Source: Verrucomicrobiaceae bacterium (GTDB lineage: Bacteria; Verrucomicrobiota; Verrucomicrobiia; Verrucomicrobiales; Verrucomicrobiaceae). Taken from it: a DNA stretch of 64,000 nucleotides. The position numbers and the translations under genes were made by a program. The notes beneath the pieces are model-generated. The model ran no database searches and had not been told where the DNA came from. It saw nothing but the letters and a program-made list of their open reading frames with translations. Shown one piece after another: positions 42,940 to 51,453 of the stretch. The stretch lies in NCBI GenBank assembly GCA_021151605.1, contig JAGKWZ010000003.1, positions 13,247-77,246 of the forward strand. Direction: 5' to 3'. How positions within the stretch are numbered: position 1 is the stretch's first letter; each line of letters begins with the position of its first letter.

Positions 42940-45711
42940 CTACCTCAAATACATAAACTCATTGGCTGCGAGCAGGGACTGGCAGAGCAATGACCAGGCT
43001 TCGTCCTGGTTGGGGCTGCCTTCGATGAAGCGGGTGGCGCGGTCGAGTTCGCGGGTGTTCGGCTCGCGGCCGTAGGCGAGGTCGTAAGCGCGATGGAGTC
43101 GGGCGGCGATGGAGCCGTTGTTCGTGTCGCGAGCGAGGCGTTTGGCCAGGGCGGCGGCGGAATCCATGACGACAGGGGCATTCATCATGATGAGCGCCTG
43201 CGGGGCGACGACGGTGGCGTTGCGGCTGCCGGTGGGCATCGTGGGATCGGGATAATCGAACTGCTCCAGCATGTCGTAGAGGTGATTGCGGATGATGGGC
43301 AGATACAAAGCACGGCGCGGTGTCTCGTAGGTGGTGTGGTCGCGGGAGGTGTGGTTGAAGACGAACTCGCGATTGCGCAACGGGATGGTTTTTCCGCCGA
43401 TCTGCTGACTCAGCGTGCCGGAGACGTGGAGGATGCTGTCGCGGATCTGCTCGGCTTCGAGACGCTGAATGTTGAAGCGCCAGAGCAGGCGGTTTTCAGG
43501 ATCGAGCATGGCGGGATCAGGCGACGAGGAGACGGTGCCGGAGCTGGGATGGCTGGAGGCCATCTGGTAGGCGCTCGATTTCATGATGAGACGGTGCATG
43601 TCCTTCATGGACCAGCCGTTCTCGATGAACACGCGGGCGAGCCAGTCGAGCAGTTCAGGATGCGATGGCTTGTCGCCAAGCACGCCGAAGTTGTCGGTGG
43701 AGGTGACGATGCCTTTGCCGAAATGCCAGCGCCAGAGGCGGTTCACCATGACGCGGGCGGTGAGCGGATGCTCGCTGGAAGCCAGCCAACGGGCGAGCTC
43801 CAGACGTCCGCTTTGCTTCGCGGGCAGCACGGGTTTCGTCAGGGAGGTGCGCATGACTTCGGGAAAGCCGCGCTCGATCTCTTTGCCGAGCGTCAAATAG
43901 CTGCCGCGAATGTGGATCGGCATAGCGCGTGTGGTCGCCGCTTCCCCGACTCCCATGAAGGCAGGCGGATCAGGCGTTGCACCCTCAACCGTCATGAGGT
44001 CGTCCATCATGGAGGTGACCTTCGCCAGCGTGGCGGCATCAAAGGCATCCGCGTCTTTGTCCGGGATGGCGAGAAAGCCGGCGATGTCATCAAGTGCGGC
44101 CCGGGCTTCAGCAACTTCGGCGGCAGGCTTATCTTTGGCCTTCGGGTCGAGTTTCAGCGCGGCGGCAAAGAGTGGCGCGTAGTGCTGGCGAACCTCGGCG
44201 GCCTTCTTCATAGCGGTCAAAGTGCGCCATTGGGTGAAGAAGGGATGCTCGTTTTTCCGAGTGAGATACTGGCGGCAAGTGAGCAGGTAGCGCGGGCGGA
44301 GTTTGGCGGCAGCGGCGAGCTTTTCGACCTCGGCAAAGTCGGGATCATCCGGCAACTGCGCGGCGGCGGTGAGGTAGTCGGCAGCGTGCGAGTGCAGCTC
44401 GGCTTTTAGTTCGGCACGAGCTTTGGCGGTGAAGGTGGTGACGACCTTCCGCTTCTCGGCGGCTTTGGCTTCGTGGGCTTTCTTCGCTGCGATCTGCTCG
44501 GGCGTGGCCATCTGGTGCTCATACCAAAATTTGATGGCACCCATCTTTTCATCCGAGAGCGAGCGGGTGCTGCGGAAGATGGCGGCGAGAGCGTAGTAGT
44601 CGGCCTGACTGATGGGATCAAATTTGTGATCGTGGCAGCGGACGCAGCCGAAGGTCATGCCGAGGAAGGCCTTGCCGAGGGTGTCGAGCTGCTCGTCGAT
44701 GATATCGAGCTCCATCTTCTTCACGTCGGGCTCGGCGAGCACGCGGCCACCGAGCGCGAGAAATCCGGTGGCGGCGAGAGCTTCGTGACGATCGGCGGTA
44801 TCGTGAGCTGGGAGCAGATCTCCGGCGACTTGCTCGATGAGGAATTGGTCGAAGGGTTTGTCGTTGTTGAAGGCACGGACGACGTAGTCGCGATACCGCC
44901 AGGCATGGCCGAAGGCGACGTTTTCATCCATGCCGTTCGAGTCGGCATAGCGGGCGACATCGAGCCAATGACGGCCCCAGCGTTCGCCATAGGCGGGCGA
45001 GTTCAGCAGCCGCTCAATGACGCGGGAAAAGGCATCCGCGGACTCGTCCTTGAGGAAGGCTTCGACATCCTCCGGTTTCGGTGGCAGGCCGGTTAGATCC
45101 TGCGTGGCACGGCGGATGAGGGTGCGTTTGTCAGCCGGTGGCGATGGCGAGAGGTTCTTCGACTCAAGCTGGGCGAGCAGGAAGGCATCGACCGGTGTTT
45201 TCACCCACGCGGTGTTGCGCACGGCGGGTGGTGTCGGTGCGGCGAGCGGCTTGAAGGACCAGAACTCGCGCCCAGTTTTCAGATCCATGCCCATCGTGGT
45301 CTTCGCCACCGGCTCGGAGCCGGTTCGGGGATCAGGTGCACCCATTTTCACCCACTGCGTCAGCGCTTCCTGCTCGGCGGCACTGAGCGGGCTCTTGGGC
45401 GGCATCTGCATGTCCTGATTCTTGTAGCCGATGGCCTCGATGAGCTTGCTCAGCTCCGGCTTGCCTGCCACCAGCGCTGGCCCACTGTCGCCGCCTGTCA
45501 GGATGGAGTCCCGCGAATCGAGCGAGAGGCCGCCTTTGACCTTCGCCGTGGTGGAGTGGCACTCGAAGCAGCGCTCCACCAGCACGGGGCGGACTTTCTT
45601 TTCAAAGAACTCGATGCCCGCTGCATCCGGTGCCGCCTGGGAGCACAGCGCCACCCCGGCGGTCAAACCGCCGAGCAGGAGTGCTCGGAACTGTGGAATC
45701 GGGGGGTGCAT
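42940..45711 (-). CDS. Planctomycete-type cytochrome c/DUF1549/DUF1553 protein (PSD1)
   Basis: 923 aa, exported. Signal peptide to about residue 26. A PSCyt1 c-type haem domain has CFECH (C48, C51, H52) and MQMPPKSPLSAAEQEAL, where the Met is the likely axial ligand. DUF1549 (PSCyt2) follows with VDAFLLAQLESKNL, DRRTLIRRATQDLTGLPP-like and WGRHWLDVARYADSNG. DUF1553 (PSD1) occupies the C-terminal third: RLELARWLASSEHPLTARVM, VNRLWRWHFGKGIV and SSAYQMASS, ending near LLAANEFMYLR. In most genomes such a gene is followed by a DUF1501 gene; that partner is missing here. Function is unknown, with a role in extracytoplasmic oxidation or polymer breakdown proposed for the group. Confidence 0.93.
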   Translation of the reverse strand: MHPPIPQFRALLLGGLTAGVALCSQAAPDAAGIEFFEKKVRPVLVERCFECHSTTAKVKGGLSLDSRDSILTGGDSGPALVAGKPELSKLIEAIGYKNQDMQMPPKSPLSAAEQEALTQWVKMGAPDPRTGSEPVAKTTMGMDLKTGREFWSFKPLAAPTPPAVRNTAWVKTPVDAFLLAQLESKNLSPSPPADKRTLIRRATQDLTGLPPKPEDVEAFLKDESADAFSRVIERLLNSPAYGERWGRHWLDVARYADSNGMDENVAFGHAWRYRDYVVRAFNNDKPFDQFLIEQVAGDLLPAHDTADRHEALAATGFLALGGRVLAEPDVKKMELDIIDEQLDTLGKAFLGMTFGCVRCHDHKFDPISQADYYALAAIFRSTRSLSDEKMGAIKFWYEHQMATPEQIAAKKAHEAKAAEKRKVVTTFTAKARAELKAELHSHAADYLTAAAQLPDDPDFAEVEKLAAAAKLRPRYLLTCRQYLTRKNEHPFFTQWRTLTAMKKAAEVRQHYAPLFAAALKLDPKAKDKPAAEVAEARAALDDIAGFLAIPDKDADAFDAATLAKVTSMMDDLMTVEGATPDPPAFMGVGEAATTRAMPIHIRGSYLTLGKEIERGFPEVMRTSLTKPVLPAKQSGRLELARWLASSEHPLTARVMVNRLWRWHFGKGIVTSTDNFGVLGDKPSHPELLDWLARVFIENGWSMKDMHRLIMKSSAYQMASSHPSSGTVSSSPDPAMLDPENRLLWRFNIQRLEAEQIRDSILHVSGTLSQQIGGKTIPLRNREFVFNHTSRDHTTYETPRRALYLPIIRNHLYDMLEQFDYPDPTMPTGSRNATVVAPQALIMMNAPVVMDSAAALAKRLARDTNNGSIAARLHRAYDLAYGREPNTRELDRATRFIEGSPNQDEAWSLLCQSLLAANEFMYLR

Positions 45712-45827
45712 GACAGAAGACGGCCCAGTGCATACGCAGCAAGGATGCCGACTTTCTCATACGTGCCCGCGATGGCCGAGCCTGATCGACAAGTGACCTG
45801 TTCGCATTCCACCGTGAGCAGGCGGCC

Positions 45828-46229
45828 TCATCGGCTGAATCTGCCGAGCCCTGCTTCACGGAGCGTTTGGCTCGCGCCGTTCACCTGAGAACGCCAGAAG
45901 GAGTCGGGGTCCGTGCCTCCCCACGGCACAGTCTTCACAGGCTTGAGTTCCGAATCACCGACATCCGGCAGGCTGAACAGAGGATCTTGGAGAGCAGCTT
46001 GATTCGGCCTCAACTTACGAGCCTCGGCGATCTGTTCAGCGAATGACTTCATTTGGCCGATGGTCTCCGCATTCTCCAGCGACGACTTGATGATAATGGG
46101 CGATGCCGAATTCGCAGGTGCTGGTGCCGGGACTTCCAAGCGGTGCATTCGCAGGCTCATCCAAGCAATGATCGCGATCAAAAGGCCTGCGCTGCAGAGT
46201 TGTGCCATGAATCGGTTGGAAGCTTTCAT
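45828..46229 (-). CDS. Small membrane-anchored protein of unknown function
   Basis: 133 aa with one N-terminal hydrophobic helix (FMAQLCSAGLLIAIIAWMSL), so probably anchored with the rest outside the cytoplasm. The remainder is Pro/Ser/Ala-rich at first and then charged (MKSFAEQIAEARKLRPNQ, DPLFSLPDVGDSELKPV, GTDPDSFWRSQVNGAS). No family recognised. It is in the direction of the PSD1 gene, 116 bp upstream of it. Confidence 0.5.
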   Translation of the reverse strand: MKASNRFMAQLCSAGLLIAIIAWMSLRMHRLEVPAPAPANSASPIIIKSSLENAETIGQMKSFAEQIAEARKLRPNQAALQDPLFSLPDVGDSELKPVKTVPWGGTDPDSFWRSQVNGASQTLREAGLGRFSR

Positions 46230-46336
46230 GGCGGAAAGTGTGCTTTACCGGCGGGAACGTAGCAAGCGCCTAGAATGGCACGGAATGGGCGAGATAAAGC
46301 TTGTCTCCACCGACGTGATTTCAGATAGGAACTCCG

Positions 46337-47470
46337 ATGTGGCCTTTTAAAAAATCCCAACAAGATGCCGGAAGCGAAACGCCCGAGATGACATTGAAGC
46401 AGAGGGTGGATTCGTTTTGGGCTTGGTTCGCTGAGAACGCCGCGCGCTTCTACGAGACCATCGAAGACAAGCGCTGCGCTGATCTGACCGAGGAAATGTC
46501 AGACGCCATCGACCGCTGGCTCACTGGCATGGCCTGGGTTTTCGGGCCTGGTCCCGATAATCAGGGACACTCCTTCACTCTCAGCGGAGAGGGAGTGGTC
46601 GCAAAGCAGTTCATCGCCGAATACTGGCAAAGTCGGGCACCGACCATCACAGGCTGGACTTTTTACTCTTCACGACAGCCTTCCAGCGATGGTGCTGGGG
46701 GCATTGTTTTGGAATTGGACGAAGGCAAAGAGCCTTTCAAGCCCATCGAGTTCTGGGTTTCTCCCTACATCGACGATCAAGATGAGGAGATCGACATTAC
46801 CGTCTGGCATCCCAGCATTCAGAGACTGCCAGAATGCCCTCGAATGATGGCTTTGTTTTTGATCCTCGATGAACTCCTGGGTGAGCACGGCACGGTCAAT
46901 TGGATCGGAGAGATCAAATTTTCCGAAGAGCGGCTCAAGGACTCCATTCCCATCGAAGAACTCAAAGAGCTGATCGCTGAAATTGAAGCCGAGAAGGGGT
47001 GGAAAAAGCATCCCCCTACAGAAACCTACATTTCCTATCGCCGAGAAGACCCTGAGGGCGAGTGGGCAAGAGCTGACGTTTACACGGGATCGACCGCGTT
47101 TTGGCCGCTGATCAGGGAGTATGGCAATGCAGAAGGCCCTTGCGAGCATCCGGCACCCGATCTCGGGGTGGAATACATCTTCGCATCCATCGAGCCCGGA
47201 TTCTTTCCAGCAGGACGTGAAGTCGATGCCCGCTGCGAAATCGAAGACGAGATCAGCGAGAGATTCAAAGAAGCGGGTGCCGGAATCACCTTTGGAGGAG
47301 CCTGTGGCGGTGATTTTCTCTACATCGACATCGCCCTGTATGACGGGCCTCGCAGTTTGGAGATCGTGAAGGAAGTGCTCCAGAAACACCAAGTGCCCAA
47401 GTCCTCCCGGCTGCACTGGTTTACCGAGGATCACAAAGGCAAGAGTCGGGCGGTCTATGGGAGAAGGTAG
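46337..47470 (+). CDS. Protein of unknown function, DUF695-like N-terminal region
   Basis: 377 aa, soluble and acidic, beginning MWPFKKSQQD. Residues ~25-190 (QRVDSFWAWFAENAARFYET, LTGMAWVFGPGPDNQGHSFT and WTFYSSRQPSS) resemble proteins of the DUF695 type; the C-terminal half (TYISYRREDPEGEWARADVY, ARCEIEDEISERFKEAGAGI) has ferredoxin-like strand/helix alternation. No catalytic or metal motif is evident. The ORF is well supported by length and by weak coding content on the other strand. Function unknown. Confidence 0.6.
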   Translation: MWPFKKSQQDAGSETPEMTLKQRVDSFWAWFAENAARFYETIEDKRCADLTEEMSDAIDRWLTGMAWVFGPGPDNQGHSFTLSGEGVVAKQFIAEYWQSRAPTITGWTFYSSRQPSSDGAGGIVLELDEGKEPFKPIEFWVSPYIDDQDEEIDITVWHPSIQRLPECPRMMALFLILDELLGEHGTVNWIGEIKFSEERLKDSIPIEELKELIAEIEAEKGWKKHPPTETYISYRREDPEGEWARADVYTGSTAFWPLIREYGNAEGPCEHPAPDLGVEYIFASIEPGFFPAGREVDARCEIEDEISERFKEAGAGITFGGACGGDFLYIDIALYDGPRSLEIVKEVLQKHQVPKSSRLHWFTEDHKGKSRAVYGRR

Positions 47471-47577
47471 GCTTTGCTGTCGCGCTCTGTTCGCATTCCT
47501 GAGTGTGACGCCGCTTGCCACGCGTGAAATCTCGTTTACACCACGGGCAGCAAACGTAGCATCTTCCACACACACCC

Positions 47578-47814
47578 ATGAGCGCCCCCGAACAGCCATC
47601 CAACAACAGGTTGAAGCAGGCGGAGAAAATCACCAGCCATCCCGAGCAGTACAAGGTCTGCGAGGCTTGTGGTTCCATCGTGGTGACGCGTGCGGTGACG
47701 TGCCCGAGCTGCCATGGCTATCGCTTTGACACCTCGGCCTTTCGTGTGGTTTCCCAAGCCAAGGATCTGGCCATGCGCGCGGCGAATTCCGTGCTGGCCT
47801 CGGATCTGATGTGA
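47578..47814 (+). CDS. Small zinc-ribbon protein
   Basis: 78 aa. After a charged N-terminal helix the motif VCEACGSIVVTRAVTCPSCH supplies two CxxC pairs for a zinc ribbon, then a C-terminal helix (AKDLAMRAANSVLASDLM). No signal peptide. It is 16 bp before pheA and codirectional, so probably cotranscribed. Small zinc ribbons in PVC genomes are of unknown function. Confidence 0.68.
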   Translation: MSAPEQPSNNRLKQAEKITSHPEQYKVCEACGSIVVTRAVTCPSCHGYRFDTSAFRVVSQAKDLAMRAANSVLASDLM

Positions 47815-47830
47815 GGCTGTGTTTCTTCGC

Positions 47831-48667
47831 ATGTCTTCCGCCGTGCCCACACTCGCCTGTCTCGGCCCTGACGGCAGTTTTTCTCATCTGCTGACCCAGC
47901 AGCGGTTTCCCGGAGCGCCGGTGCAGCTCATGGCGAACATCGGCGAGGTCTTCGACTACCTCGGCTCGCACCCTGATTCTCTCGGACTCGTGCCCATCGA
48001 GAACTCCTCCGGCGGCTTCATCATCGACACCGTGGACCGGCTCGTGGATGAACGCTGCCACTTGAAGATCATCGAGGAACTGACGCTCGACGTGAAGCTG
48101 GCACTGCTCGGCAAAGAGGGTGCCGAGGTGCAGACGATCCACTCGCACGCGATGCCCTTTTTCCACTGCGACGAATGGCTGCGCGCGAACCACCCAGACG
48201 CAAAACGGATCATCGAAGCCAGCACGGCGAAGGCTGCGGAAAAAGCCGCCACTCAGCCCGGAGCGGCTGCCATCGGTCCACGGCAAAATGCCGAGCGTCA
48301 CGGCCTAGCGCTGCTGCATTTCCCCATCGCGGGCGAGGTGCCAAACATCACGCAGTTTTACCTTCTAGGACATCAGGAGAACGCCACCTCCACGACCAAC
48401 AACCGCACCGCGCTCGTCGTGGAGCTGCCGGATCGCGCGGGCAGTCTATGCCGCTTCCTCACGCCGCTAAGAGATGCAGGCGTGAACCTGAAGCGTCTGG
48501 AGTCCCGCCCCATCCGCGGGCAGCCGAACAAGTATCGGTTCTACATCGAGATCGAAGGCAGCCCGGCTGAGCCGAGCTTCCAGTCGGCGCTGGATCAGAC
48601 GCGTGCAGACGGGGCCATGATCCGCAGTGTCGGCTCCTATCCAGCAGGTCGGCGCTTTGAGTCGTAG
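47831..48667 (+). CDS. pheA: Prephenate dehydratase
   Basis: Converts prephenate to phenylpyruvate in phenylalanine synthesis. 278 aa from the ATG at 47831. The PDT domain (~10-185) has ACLGPDGSFSHLLTQQRF and VPIENSSGGFIIDTVDRL, and the C-terminal catalytic/T-loop region has NITQFYLLGHQ (the TRF-type motif appears as TQF). The ACT regulatory domain (~195-275) has ALVVELPDRAGSLCRFLTPL and RLESRPIRGQPNKYRFY, with the ESRP loop that binds phenylalanine for feedback inhibition. No chorismate mutase domain is present. Confidence 0.92.
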   Translation: MSSAVPTLACLGPDGSFSHLLTQQRFPGAPVQLMANIGEVFDYLGSHPDSLGLVPIENSSGGFIIDTVDRLVDERCHLKIIEELTLDVKLALLGKEGAEVQTIHSHAMPFFHCDEWLRANHPDAKRIIEASTAKAAEKAATQPGAAAIGPRQNAERHGLALLHFPIAGEVPNITQFYLLGHQENATSTTNNRTALVVELPDRAGSLCRFLTPLRDAGVNLKRLESRPIRGQPNKYRFYIEIEGSPAEPSFQSALDQTRADGAMIRSVGSYPAGRRFES

Positions 48668-48676
48668 GCGGGCTTA

Positions 48677-49972
48677 TTATTTCATCAGCCCAATCACCGC
48701 CGAAGTCATCGCCTTCACGCCGGTCTCGATGCTGGGCTCGGGGATCGGCTTGAAGAAGGGTGAATGCAGCGATGGCAGCGTGGTGCCTTTCGTCTTCGCT
48801 TCCGCCACGACCTCAGGCGGTTGCGTGCCGAGCCAGAACATGCACAGCGGCACTTTTTCCTTCGTCAGGCCATATTCAGCGAAGTCTTCGGCACCCATCA
48901 CCGGTTCGCGCGTGAGCACGTTGTCAGCACCGATGGCTGCGCCGATAATCCCGCGCACTTCAGCACAAAGCGCAGGCTGATTGTAGAGCGCGGGCGCTTG
49001 GTCATCTGAGACGATGACCTCGGGCATTTTCTCCTTCGGCATCCCAGCGGATTCAGCCTGGGCCATCACGATGCGCTTGATCGACTCGATCAAATGCCGC
49101 CGCGTCTCGGTCTTGTAACTGCGCACCGTCAGTTGCAGGCGCACTTCATCGGAGATGATGTTGCTCTTCGTGCCGCCGTGGATGCTGCCCACCGTCACCA
49201 CCGCCGGATCACCGGGCTTCACCTCGCGGCTGACGATGGTCTGCAAAGCCAGTACAATCTGCGAGGCGAGCACGATGGGGTCCTTCGCCAGATGCGGCAT
49301 GGAGCCATGCCCACCCACGCCTTTCACCACGACCTCGACGCTATCGACATTCGCCAGCGCGTAGCCTTCGACGATGCCGACTTTGCCATGCTCCAAATCC
49401 GAAGCGCAATGCAGCGCGATGGCTTTATCCGGCTTTGGAAACTTGGAAAACAAACCCGCCCGCAGCATCAGTCGCGCCCCGAGCACTCGCTCTTCGGCAT
49501 GTTGTCCGATCATCACCACCGTGCCCTTCCATTGATCACGCAGTTGGCTCAAAGCCCGCGCCGTGCCGATGAAGCTCGCCATGTGGACATCATGACCGCA
49601 GGCATGCATCACGTTCACCTCGCGGCCCAGATCATCCTTCACGATCTTCGTGCTCGCGTAGGGTGCCCCCGTTTGCTCCTTCACCGGCAGCCCATCCAAA
49701 TCCGTGCGCACCATGATCACCGGCCCCTCGCCATTCTTCAGCACCCCGACCAGCCCGTTGCCACCGACCTTCTCCGTGACCTCAAACCCCGCCTCCCGCA
49801 GCTCCTTCGCGATCCGTGCCGCCGTCTCGACCTCATGCAGCGAGAGCTCCGGGTTCCCATGCAGATCCTGATAAAGCGAAACCAGCGACGGCAACTCCTG
49901 CTTCGTCACCGAAGCGACATCAGCGGCGAAAAGGGACGACGTGAGGAGCAAGGAAAGGCAGAGCGGTTTCAT
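48677..49972 (-). CDS. Exported M20 family amidohydrolase (IAA-amino-acid hydrolase type)
   Basis: 431 aa metallopeptidase-like hydrolase from the ATG at 49972, chosen for its signal peptide (MKPLCLSLLLTSSLFAA, with one more Met-Val in front). Family motifs are YQDLHGNPELSLHEVETA, VRTDLDGLPVKEQTGAPYAS, HACGHDVHMASFIGTA (metal ligands), GQHAEERVLGARLML, CASDLEHGKVG and the dimerisation-domain block VKGVGGHGSMPH. Substrates in this subfamily are N-acyl amino acids or peptides. Convergent with pheA, 9 bp apart. Confidence 0.93.
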   Translation of the reverse strand: MKPLCLSLLLTSSLFAADVASVTKQELPSLVSLYQDLHGNPELSLHEVETAARIAKELREAGFEVTEKVGGNGLVGVLKNGEGPVIMVRTDLDGLPVKEQTGAPYASTKIVKDDLGREVNVMHACGHDVHMASFIGTARALSQLRDQWKGTVVMIGQHAEERVLGARLMLRAGLFSKFPKPDKAIALHCASDLEHGKVGIVEGYALANVDSVEVVVKGVGGHGSMPHLAKDPIVLASQIVLALQTIVSREVKPGDPAVVTVGSIHGGTKSNIISDEVRLQLTVRSYKTETRRHLIESIKRIVMAQAESAGMPKEKMPEVIVSDDQAPALYNQPALCAEVRGIIGAAIGADNVLTREPVMGAEDFAEYGLTKEKVPLCMFWLGTQPPEVVAEAKTKGTTLPSLHSPFFKPIPEPSIETGVKAMTSAVIGLMK

Positions 49973-50036
49973 GACCATAGGTAAGCGGGCATTGGGCAGG
50001 TCTTGCAAGCCTGTTAGTGCTCACGGCAATCATGAA

Positions 50037-50222
50037 TCACTCGAACTTGCCGACATATTCAAGATGACGTCCCGAGGGATTGATCAGTAGTTTCCCACTG
50101 TAGCGTGGCACCTCATCGACAGCATCTCCCAAGGATTCAATATTGAGAAGGCCATGCATCCTTCCATCGGCAGCACGCACAAAAACAGCCGGGCCTGGAG
50201 CGTCGCCTGGATTCTTGATCAC
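50037..50222 (-). CDS. Small ORF or gene fragment of unknown function
   Basis: 61 aa from a GTG at 50222; the frame is open further to a stop near 50255 but has no ATG. Sequence such as VFVRAADGRMHGLLNIESLG and LLINPSGRHLEYVG looks like a natural protein terminus. It starts 60 bp downstream of the 50282 stop. It could be the 3' remnant of a longer gene. Confidence 0.35.
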   Translation of the reverse strand: MIKNPGDAPGPAVFVRAADGRMHGLLNIESLGDAVDEVPRYSGKLLINPSGRHLEYVGKFE

Positions 50223-50281
50223 AATTTCCGTCTTATACCCTCTTTTGGAGCGAACATGTAAGCGTCCTCATAAGACAGCTG

Positions 50282-51364
50282 TCAAAGCATTCGAGGCTTG
50301 GGGTGCTCAACGAGCAAAACCTGCGCACCATTGAGACCACGAATACGAAGCCGTTGATCACGAAATCGGGTCATGGTTTCAGAGAAATACTCTAGTTGCA
50401 GATCACCCGATAGATCCGCACTGAATTTGCCTGTCTCAAGGTCGAGAGTTAGAGGTTTGACCTCACTGGACAAATCGTTCTTCGAGTAGAGAGATAATAG
50501 TCGAACTTCCGAGGCTGGTGCATCGGTAGATGGAGAAAGATAGAGCGGCAGATGCAAAGGCTCAGTTGCAGAAATCGCCCCAGAGGCGACTGCCCTCGAC
50601 TCGTAGGTTGAGATCTCGATGCCGCGAGTTTGATCGAGATCTGAAAGCTGCATGTCCATCTTCACTGTGATGTCACGAAACCCATTCTTGGAGATCTTCA
50701 TGTTCGTTTCGTATCGGCCTCTCCTTGAAGGCACTTCCACAAGACCCTTTTCATCGGTGTAAAGAGGACCTCCACTCCCATCGAACACATCTCGGCCTCC
50801 TGCGCCGTATCCATAGCGGTCATATCTGACTGCCGCTCCTGCCACAGGCGCACCTGATGGATCACGCAATTGGACGATGATCTGCTGGCTGGTGGCTCCA
50901 CTGTATCCCTGGTTGCACGCCACAAAGATCAACGCCGTATTCACGGCACCTATCAATAGCATTGAAATGGAACATGCTTTGGGTCGGAATAGCCCACCCG
51001 CCAAGACCAAGGCACCAAGCGCTGCCGCAATGATCAGCATGAGTAGCACGGCGACCCCCTCCAAGGGTGCCGCACTAGGCCCTGAGGTTGGCAGGGACAG
51101 GCCCTGCGAAAGCATTCCAATGCTGCCCACAAGAGCAAACAACATCAAAGGCACCAAGAGGATCAGCGACCACGCATGTTGACGTAAAAGCAGATAAGTC
51201 ACGATCACCAGAGTGCCTCCCATGGCCGCGGCTGCCATGGCCTGAGACTCAGTGTCTTTGCTGGCTGAAAAGGCGATAAACAGAACTGCGGGCAGCCAAC
51301 TAAGGGCAATGGCCGCAATCAGTGCGGTCCATCGGATAGGTTGGGCTTCAGTTTCAGATGTCAC
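50282..51364 (-). CDS. Membrane protein with extracytoplasmic carboxypeptidase-regulatory-like domain
   Basis: 360 aa. Four or so hydrophobic helices in the first 150 residues (TALIAAIALSWLPAVLFIAF, LVIVTYLLLRQHAWSLILLV, GVAVLLMLIIAAALGALVLA, ISMLLIGAVNTALIFVACN). The C-terminal ~200 residues begin IIVQLRDPSGAPVAGAAVRY, the opening of a carboxypeptidase-regulatory/CarboxypepD_reg-like domain, with GPLYTDEKGLVEVPSRRGRY. No enzyme motif. Likely a cell-envelope protein of unknown role. Confidence 0.55.
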   Translation of the reverse strand: MTSETEAQPIRWTALIAAIALSWLPAVLFIAFSASKDTESQAMAAAAMGGTLVIVTYLLLRQHAWSLILLVPLMLFALVGSIGMLSQGLSLPTSGPSAAPLEGVAVLLMLIIAAALGALVLAGGLFRPKACSISMLLIGAVNTALIFVACNQGYSGATSQQIIVQLRDPSGAPVAGAAVRYDRYGYGAGGRDVFDGSGGPLYTDEKGLVEVPSRRGRYETNMKISKNGFRDITVKMDMQLSDLDQTRGIEISTYESRAVASGAISATEPLHLPLYLSPSTDAPASEVRLLSLYSKNDLSSEVKPLTLDLETGKFSADLSGDLQLEYFSETMTRFRDQRLRIRGLNGAQVLLVEHPKPRML

Positions 51365-51453
51365 TAGGCTGCAAGCGTAGGCGAGGCGATCATGTGATCA
51401 CAATCTAGATTTCTCCCACTTGACCCAACCTTGACCTCCTTGACTCCACCACC

